From CAYFMS01 sp964462325 (GTDB lineage Bacteria > Patescibacteriota > Patescibacteriia > UBA9934): a DNA stretch of 15,955 nucleotides. A program made the translations under genes and the position numbers. The number at the start of each line of letters is the position of its first letter. The stretch's first letter is position 1. The notes beneath the pieces were generated by a model. The model was not told where the DNA came from. It worked only from the letters and a program-made list of their open reading frames with translations, and did no database searches. Positions 13,025 to 15,955 of the stretch are shown here, one piece after another. The stretch is from contig CAYWYQ010000016.1 of NCBI GenBank assembly GCA_964462325.1, positions 1 to 15,955 on the forward strand, given 5' to 3'.

Positions 13025-13063
13025 GTTGATGTATCTACATCTTATAGATACATCTAATCAACT
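13025..13063 (-). other. Strong hairpin between the membrane-protein gene and rplA
   Basis: A 10-bp stem GATGTATCTA / TAGATACATC (13028-13037 and 13045-13054), with an outer GTT/AAC extension (13025-13027 and 13060-13062) after a 5-base bulge. No T-run follows on the minus strand, so it may be an mRNA-processing or stability element separating the upstream gene from rplA rather than a terminator. Confidence 0.6.
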
Positions 13064-13064
13064 A

Positions 13065-13448
13065 TTACTTATTTTCTCGCTTCCAGTCCATGTATACAAA
13101 TTTAAAATGCATCAGGAATAAAGGGATTGTTAGTAGAATTATTGAAAGGCTAAGCACAGCTTCGCTTGCTTGTGTTATTTTATGGTTTTCAATCTCTTGC
13201 AAATTACGCTTTTCACAACTTTCTATTAATTTTTCTTCAGATACCTCTAGATCTGGTTCGAGTATCTTACCTCTGTTTATACTATCCAAGGAACAATTCT
13301 CTAAATATGTAGGTACATTAGCTGATGGGAATACATAAGTTTTTAACCCCATTGAAAGTAAGTCTCCAAGTGCAAATATACTTACGAATAATGTCACAAC
13401 AGCTACGACTACAAAATATAGCCTAGTTAAGAATATCCCAGATTTCAT
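13065..13448 (-). CDS. Small two-span membrane protein inserted between rplK and rplA
   Basis: 127 aa, no recognised function. One membrane span at about residues 9-29, a polar loop of about 65 residues with two cysteines (Cys52, Cys78), and a second span at about 97-114 ending in a short basic tail (KFVYMDWKRENK). The likely topology has both ends in the cytoplasm and the Cys-containing loop outside, where the pair could form a disulfide. It resembles, from memory, a family of small CPR membrane proteins with the same two spans and a 'LSIILLTIPLFLMH' end. The start ATG at 13448 has no Shine-Dalgarno. It breaks the otherwise conserved rplK-rplA pair. The upstream gap (13449-13484) is very AT-rich and contains TATAAT, so a private promoter is possible. 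Confidence 0.75.
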   Translation of the reverse strand: MKSGIFLTRLYFVVVAVVTLFVSIFALGDLLSMGLKTYVFPSANVPTYLENCSLDSINRGKILEPDLEVSEEKLIESCEKRNLQEIENHKITQASEAVLSLSIILLTIPLFLMHFKFVYMDWKRENK

Positions 13449-13484
13449 AAATAAATAATTAATGATTTATAAAATTATAATACC

Positions 13485-13907
13485 CTATTTTATTTCAACC
13501 CCCATTTGTCGACAAGTTCCGGCAACAATGCGCTTTGCCATTTCAATGTCTTTTGTATTAAGGTCTGGCATTTTCTTTTCTGCGATTTCACCAAGCTGTG
13601 CGTCGGTTACGCTACCAACCTTTTCTAGATGCGGCTTTCCTGATCCACTCTTGATTCCAGCAGCTTTCTTAATAAGTTCAGCGGTTGGAGGTGTTTTAAG
13701 GATGAAACTGAAACTTCTGTCTTCAAAAATAGTGAGGACAGCAGGAACAACTTCTCCGCGACGATCTTGTGTTGCATTGTTAAACTGACTGATGAAATCC
13801 TGGATATTTACTCCATATTGTCCAAGGGTTGGTCCAAGTGGAGGTCCTGGTGTTGCATTACCACCGATCGCTTGTACTTTGATCGTGGTCATGATTGGTT
13901 TACTCAT
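13485..13907 (-). CDS. rplK: 50S ribosomal protein L11
   Basis: 140 aa from the ATG at 13907. L11 binds the GTPase-associated centre of 23S rRNA and is needed for translation-factor GTP hydrolysis. Signatures: TTIKVQAIGGNATPGPPLGPTLGQYGVNI, with the N-terminal Pro-rich region, FNNATQ, PAVLTIFEDRSFSF, KTPPTAELIKKAAGIKSGSG, and the C-terminal rRNA-binding domain ending IVAGTCRQMGVEIK. In-frame codons upstream to 13943 exist, but MSKPIMTTIKV fits homologues best. No Shine-Dalgarno is seen. A TATAAA 10 bases before the ATG and a hairpin just above it may affect initiation. Confidence 0.97.
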   Translation of the reverse strand: MSKPIMTTIKVQAIGGNATPGPPLGPTLGQYGVNIQDFISQFNNATQDRRGEVVPAVLTIFEDRSFSFILKTPPTAELIKKAAGIKSGSGKPHLEKVGSVTDAQLGEIAEKKMPDLNTKDIEMAKRIVAGTCRQMGVEIK

Positions 13908-13923
13908 ACGATACATTTTTATA

Positions 13924-13947
13924 GTAGATTCTCTTGCGAGCAACTAC
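13924..13947 (-). other. GNRA hairpin just upstream of rplK
   Basis: On the minus strand, GUAG-UUG-CUC-GCAA-GAG-AAU-CUAC: helices GUAG/CUAC and CUC/GAG around a small internal loop, capped by a GCAA tetraloop. It ends 16 bases before the rplK ATG. It may be a leader regulatory element; the L1-like GA / GUAGA loop is not present, so I do not call it an L1 site. Confidence 0.45.
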
Positions 13948-14023
13948 GTCGTTAGTTATGGCGACATTGCTCATTGCTTTTACAATGCCGTTTCGTCCGA
14001 AGTTTGCCAGAAATAGGGGATAT

Positions 14024-14029
14024 TGTCAA
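14024..14029 (-). promoter_or_regulatory. -35 box for a possible rplK promoter
   Basis: A perfect TTGACA on the minus strand directly after the nusG terminator. The hexamer at 17-nt spacing (CAAACT) is a poor -10. If real, it would give a leader of about 90 nt before rplK, with hairpin GGCAUUG/CAAUG-type pairings. Confidence 0.35.
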
Positions 14030-14030
14030 T

Positions 14031-14060
14031 AAAAAACACCCTCGTTCATATACGGGAGTG
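14031..14060 (-). terminator. Intrinsic terminator after nusG
   Basis: On the minus strand CACTCCCGT / ACGAGGGTG (14060-14052 and 14045-14037, one mismatch), followed by TTTTTT (14036-14031). It separates secE-nusG from rplK-rplA, which are co-transcribed in many bacteria. Confidence 0.75.
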
Positions 14061-14096
14061 CTTTTCTTGTGTCGGTGCTGTAGGACGTTCTTTCTT

Positions 14097-14176
14097 CTTA
14101 AGATGCGGACCTCTTTCAGAGGTACCGACTGAATCAATACAGCTTAAGGTCCGACTTCTCGCTTGAAGTACGGACC
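14097..14176 (-). other. Paired bulged hairpins in the nusG-rplK interval
   Basis: Two adjacent minus-strand hairpins share one design. GGUCCG-U-ACUUC / GAAGU-CGGACC spans 14176-14148. CGG-U-ACCUC / GAGGU-CCG spans 14127-14106. Each has a single bulged U after the outer helix. The second is closed by CUUAAG/CUUAAG (14148-14143 with 14102-14097). The rest of 14061-14272 has TAGTAG-rich low-complexity sequence and no gene. Confidence 0.55.
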
Positions 14177-14272
14177 TTTCGATGCGTGCTAAGAACCGCC
14201 CCTAAATACTATCGTAAACTACTCCCTACTACCTACACGCTCATCGACTAAAAGCTAGTAGATAAACAGAAT

Positions 14273-14818
14273 TTATACCTTCTTAACTTGCAAGAAGTCT
14301 AACTCCACCGGCGTTTCACGTCCAAACATAGAAACGAGTACCTTCACTTTTCCGCGTTGCTCATCAACTTCTTCGACCTTACCTTGTTGTCCTTTGAATG
14401 GACCATCAGAAATAAGGACAGGATCACCTTTACTGAGATCGACTTTGAACTCTGGATCTTCAACCTTTGTTCGTTTAAGTAATGCGTCTATTTCTTCCTG
14501 AGCAATAGGTGTAGGAGTTGTTCCTGCGCCAATAAATCCAGTCACACTTGGAGTATTTCGTACTACATACCAAGAATCATCGGTTACAGTCATCTCAACT
14601 AATACATATCCTGGAAAAATCTTTTCTTCAACTACCCGTCTTTTTCCGTTCTTAATTTTTATTTTCTTTTCTTTCGGAACCATGATATTGAAAATCTTTT
14701 CTTCCATATCCATGGTGTCGATTCGTTGCTGTAAATTTTCAGCAACTTTTTCTTCGTATCCGCTGTACGTGTGGATTGCGTACCAACGACGACCATATTG
14801 AGCTGTTTGTTTTGCCAT
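14273..14818 (-). CDS. nusG: Transcription termination/antitermination factor NusG
   Basis: 181 aa from the ATG at 14818. NusG binds RNA polymerase at the clamp and links it to ribosomes or Rho. The NGN domain begins RRWYAIHTYSGYEEKVAENLQQRI, and continues through KIFNIMVPKEKKIKIKNGKRRVVEEKIFPGYVLVEMTVTDDSWYVVRNTPSVTGFIG. The KOW domain (SKGDPVLISDGPFKGQQGKV to FLQVKKV) is complete. Frame extension to 14866 is not homologous and lies in a repeat flank, so I use 14818. No Shine-Dalgarno is visible. Two tandem 60-nt foldable elements precede it. Confidence 0.97.
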   Translation of the reverse strand: MAKQTAQYGRRWYAIHTYSGYEEKVAENLQQRIDTMDMEEKIFNIMVPKEKKIKIKNGKRRVVEEKIFPGYVLVEMTVTDDSWYVVRNTPSVTGFIGAGTTPTPIAQEEIDALLKRTKVEDPEFKVDLSKGDPVLISDGPFKGQQGKVEEVDEQRGKVKVLVSMFGRETPVELDFLQVKKV

Positions 14819-14849
14819 ATAACTTGTTATTTTACCCAGGAACATTGTT

Positions 14850-14909
14850 ATGGGTCCCGTCAACATTCGTCACCGTACCTTCTAGTACGGCTTCTTTGTT
14901 GCCACCCAT
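14850..14909 (-). repeat. Tandem structured element, copy 1 (nearest nusG)
   Basis: On the minus strand the 60-nt unit runs from ATGGGT to ACCCAT (closing helix). Inside are CAAC/GTTG and a CCGTAC/GTACGG hairpin with loop TAGAAG. Copy 2 lies 127 bases away with the same length and ends. The repeated block continues past the closing helix (AACAA-GT and AAATAACAA-like flanks) up to the nusG start. Confidence 0.8.
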
Positions 14910-14976
14910 GCCTCGTTCCTGTGCAAAATTCCTGCGTTTTATTAATGAGTTTGTTAATTTGTCCGTATACGTTGTT

Positions 14977-15036
14977 ATGGGTCCCGTCAATCTTCATCAC
15001 CGTACCTTCCAGTACGACTCTTCGGTCGCCACCCAT
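14977..15036 (-). repeat. Tandem structured element, copy 2 (nearest secE)
   Basis: Same 60-nt length and same ATGGGT/ACCCAT closing helix as copy 1. The central hairpin is CGTAC/GTACG with loop TGGAAG. The flanking helix is CGAC against ATTG, where one base change keeps a G-U pair and one breaks a pair. Conservation is strongest in ATGGGTGGC, GAAGGTACGGTGA and TTGACGGGACCCATAACAA. Confidence 0.8.
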
Positions 15037-15062
15037 GTCTCGTCTACAAACAAAATCTCTTT

Positions 15063-15263
15063 TTAAAGATTGATCAGTGCTCCAAGAGCAAGATTAAGAA
15101 TATAATCAAGCACACCAGAATAAACAGCAATTGCAATGGTGAGGATGATGACAAATATACTGTAACGAATGACATCTTTTCTGGTAGGCCATGTTACTTT
15201 TTCAAGCTCCTCCTTTGATCCGCGTAAATAACGCATGAGTTTATTGTGTTTTATCGAGATCAT
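15063..15263 (-). CDS. secE: Preprotein translocase subunit SecE
   Basis: 66 aa, typical for short bacterial SecE. It clamps SecY in the SecYEG channel. The amphipathic helix and signature KEELEKVTWPTRKDVIRYS are followed by one C-terminal membrane span (about residues 38-60). The ATG at 15263 is used; a second in-frame ATG at 15236 (MRYLRGSKEELEKV) would also give a complete protein, and neither has a Shine-Dalgarno. It is the first gene of the secE-nusG unit. A good promoter lies 44 bases upstream, and the short leader contains a GCCC-CGGAAA-GGGC hairpin (15296-15283). Confidence 0.93.
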   Translation of the reverse strand: MISIKHNKLMRYLRGSKEELEKVTWPTRKDVIRYSIFVIILTIAIAVYSGVLDYILNLALGALINL

Positions 15264-15306
15264 ATTTTTTGTATTTTAAAACGCCCTTTCCGGGGCATCT
15301 GAAAAA

Positions 15307-15335
15307 AATATACACTATTTTTTTGTAATTGGCAA
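15307..15335 (-). promoter_or_regulatory. Promoter of secE-nusG
   Basis: On the minus strand, -35 TTGCCA (15335-15330), a 17-nt spacer and -10 TATATT (15312-15307). The predicted start is near 15300, giving a leader of about 37 nt before secE. Confidence 0.75.
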
Positions 15336-15339
15336 GATG

Positions 15340-15385
15340 AAAAAAGGCCCGCGACCACACAATGGAGCCGCTTGTGGTCGCGGGC
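15340..15385 (-). terminator. 13-bp GC-rich intrinsic terminator
   Basis: GCCCGCGACCACA / TGTGGTCGCGGGC (15347-15359 and 15373-15385), a perfect 13-bp stem, followed on the minus strand by a T-run (15345-15340). It sits 5 bases upstream of the secE -35 box and would insulate that promoter. Confidence 0.85.
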
Positions 15386-15434
15386 TGAGTCCTGAGTTGC
15401 TGGCAGAGCGCTCGGGACCCACGTAGACGAAGAT
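15340..15434 (-). ncRNA. Candidate small structured RNA upstream of secE
   Basis: A self-contained minus-strand unit: a promoter at 15469-15441, a predicted start near 15434, hairpin 1 GGGUCCCGAG / CUCAGGACUC (15420-15411 and 15396-15387; one mismatch, one G-U), and then a strong terminator. The transcript would be about 95 nt with no meaningful reading frame. It lacks the SRP RNA apical motif, RNase P and tmRNA signatures, and a tRNA T-loop. No minus-strand gene lies between the window end and this terminator within the visible sequence, so the terminator needs another explanation. Confidence 0.5.
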
Positions 15435-15440
15435 AATACA

Positions 15441-15469
15441 AGAATAGCAGGAAACGTTATCATGGGCAA
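15441..15469 (-). promoter_or_regulatory. Possible promoter of the candidate small RNA
   Basis: On the minus strand, TTGCCC (15469-15464), a 17-nt spacer and TATTCT (15446-15441). Confidence 0.45.
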
Positions 15470-15492
15470 TCGTAGTATGTAATTTCTTTATT

Positions 15493-15501
15493 TGTTACTA
15501 T
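15493..15501 (+). promoter_or_regulatory. Extended -10 giving a near-leaderless start
   Basis: TGT-TACTAT (TG at 15493-15494, hexamer 15496-15501). The predicted start is at about 15508, 2 bases before the ATG at 15510. No -35 and no Shine-Dalgarno are visible. The arrangement mirrors the promoter at 883-891. Confidence 0.55.
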
Positions 15502-15509
15502 AGATATGT

Positions 15510-15955
15510 ATGAAAAATGAATCAATGCGAGGTATTCAGAATACGGAGAAGAGAGATTTTGTCTCACCTGTCTTAGAAAAAGGAATTAATGCGGCTGAAT
15601 TTTTAACAATAAAAGGCATTGAAACAGGTGCGGATGTTGCTCGATGGCTTGCAAGGAATCAGGGTCCAGAACTGTCTGATTTTCTTACAGATGAAGATAC
15701 GACAAGAACTTCAAGCATGAATAGGAGACAGTTTCTTACTGGAATGTTTGCGACTGGTATGATGATGAAGGCTAGTGGTACATCGGAAAGCCGAGATGCA
15801 AGTGAAGAAAAGAACGTACAGGTTGATGCATCAAGACAGGAACCTGAAGAGCCTATAAACCTTGAGAAAATAGATGCTCGATTTGATTGGGTTCAGGATG
15901 TAGAGCAGCATGAGTATTTTGACGATGGAGCAAAAAACTTTTTTCAAAAAGTAGA
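15510..15955 (+). CDS. Partial unrecognised protein with internal twin-arginine-like motif
   Basis: The first 148 residues; the gene runs off the window. The N-terminal 69 residues are polar and helical (LEKGINAAEFL, GADVARWLARN), with no membrane segment. Residues 70-90 read MNRRQFLTGMFATGMMMKAS: an RRQFL core like a Tat (twin-arginine) signal followed by a short hydrophobic Met/Gly stretch. An acidic, charged segment follows (SEEKNVQVD, RQEPEEPINLEKID). Either translation starts at Met70 (15717), making a Tat-type lipoprotein or exported protein, or the motif is preceded by an unusually long n-region. The near-leaderless promoter supports the 15510 start. I cannot name the product. Confidence 0.7.
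   Translation, partial: MKNESMRGIQNTEKRDFVSPVLEKGINAAEFLTIKGIETGADVARWLARNQGPELSDFLTDEDTTRTSSMNRRQFLTGMFATGMMMKASGTSESRDASEEKNVQVDASRQEPEEPINLEKIDARFDWVQDVEQHEYFDDGAKNFFQKV

Noticed and set aside
14850..15036. The tandem elements as T-box antiterminators (they contain GGGTGGC)
   Set aside because: The conserved remainder of the T-box core, a terminator and a specifier stem are missing, and nusG is not a T-box target.
14776..15066. Plus-strand frames of about 100 codons across the secE-nusG interval
   Set aside because: They arise from the tandem 60-nt repeats read in the opposite direction, and both neighbours are clear minus-strand genes.
15386..15440. tRNA-like segment (GTTGCTGGCAGAGCGC) upstream of secE
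   Set aside because: There is no T-loop, acceptor stem or anticodon arm; the sequence forms a simple hairpin instead.
15260..15469. Minus-strand 69-codon frame overlapping the start of secE
   Set aside because: It reads through the 13-bp terminator and the secE promoter and resembles no protein.
1..15955. CRISPR arrays, insertion sequences, rRNA and tRNA genes
   Set aside because: I scanned both strands by eye and saw no regularly spaced repeats, transposase, rRNA blocks or tRNA T-loops.

Overview
The window looks like a chromosomal segment of a Patescibacteria/CPR bacterium, probably Parcubacteria-like. This is an inference from gene content and style. The DNA is AT-rich, genes are tightly packed and often overlap or abut, and Shine-Dalgarno sites are almost absent (only the first gene has a clear one). 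ThrRS has no TGS domain. There is a CPR-style membrane-anchored 'baseplate J-like' protein, and a small two-membrane-span protein sits between rplK and rplA. I could not run any search.

Layout. 1-2400: an unrecognised 156-aa protein with its own promoter and terminator, a repeat-bearing intergenic stretch, a membrane-anchored beta-rich protein that looks leaderless, and a small minus-strand gene whose stop lies inside a bidirectional terminator. 2400-5436 (+): a leader with the sequence and competing hairpins of a T-box riboswitch, followed by thrS and miaA, which overlap by 11 bases. 5437-9202 (-): a compact run dut - thymidylate-kinase-like - polytopic membrane protein - gatB, ended by a long-armed hairpin. 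9305-11544 (+): a tight thymidylate synthase family - DHFR - cytidylate deaminase/DNPH1-like fusion operon, meeting tail to tail a dCTP-deaminase-like gene on the minus strand. 11541-15263 (-): the conserved secE-nusG-rplK-rplA block, with an extra membrane-protein gene, a hairpin upstream of rplA that resembles the 23S rRNA site for L1, two tandem copies of a 60-nt foldable element before nusG, and several hairpins between nusG and rplK. 15340-15469 (-): a promoter, hairpin and intrinsic terminator without a reading frame, a candidate small RNA. 15510-end (+): the start of an unrecognised protein with an internal twin-arginine-like motif.

The most interesting part is the pyrimidine deoxynucleotide cluster at 8036-12194. 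The thymidylate synthase homologue has Asp where the usual uracil-selecting Asn sits (GNPHD instead of GLPFN), the substitution associated with dCMP specificity. Its operon partner fuses a deoxycytidylate-deaminase-like domain to a DNPH1/Rcl-like nucleotide N-glycosidase domain. In humans the corresponding separate enzymes DCTD and DNPH1 act in series on 5-hydroxymethyl-dCMP. The convergent Dcd homologue has Pro in place of the catalytic Glu of dCTP deaminases. Together these suggest an unusual dTMP route through dCMP, or a pathway for making or clearing 5-substituted deoxycytidine nucleotides. That is an inference; the conservative reading is a divergent ordinary dTMP pathway.

Two RNA control systems can be read with fair confidence: a tRNA-sensing T-box before thrS-miaA and an L1 autoregulatory site before rplA.
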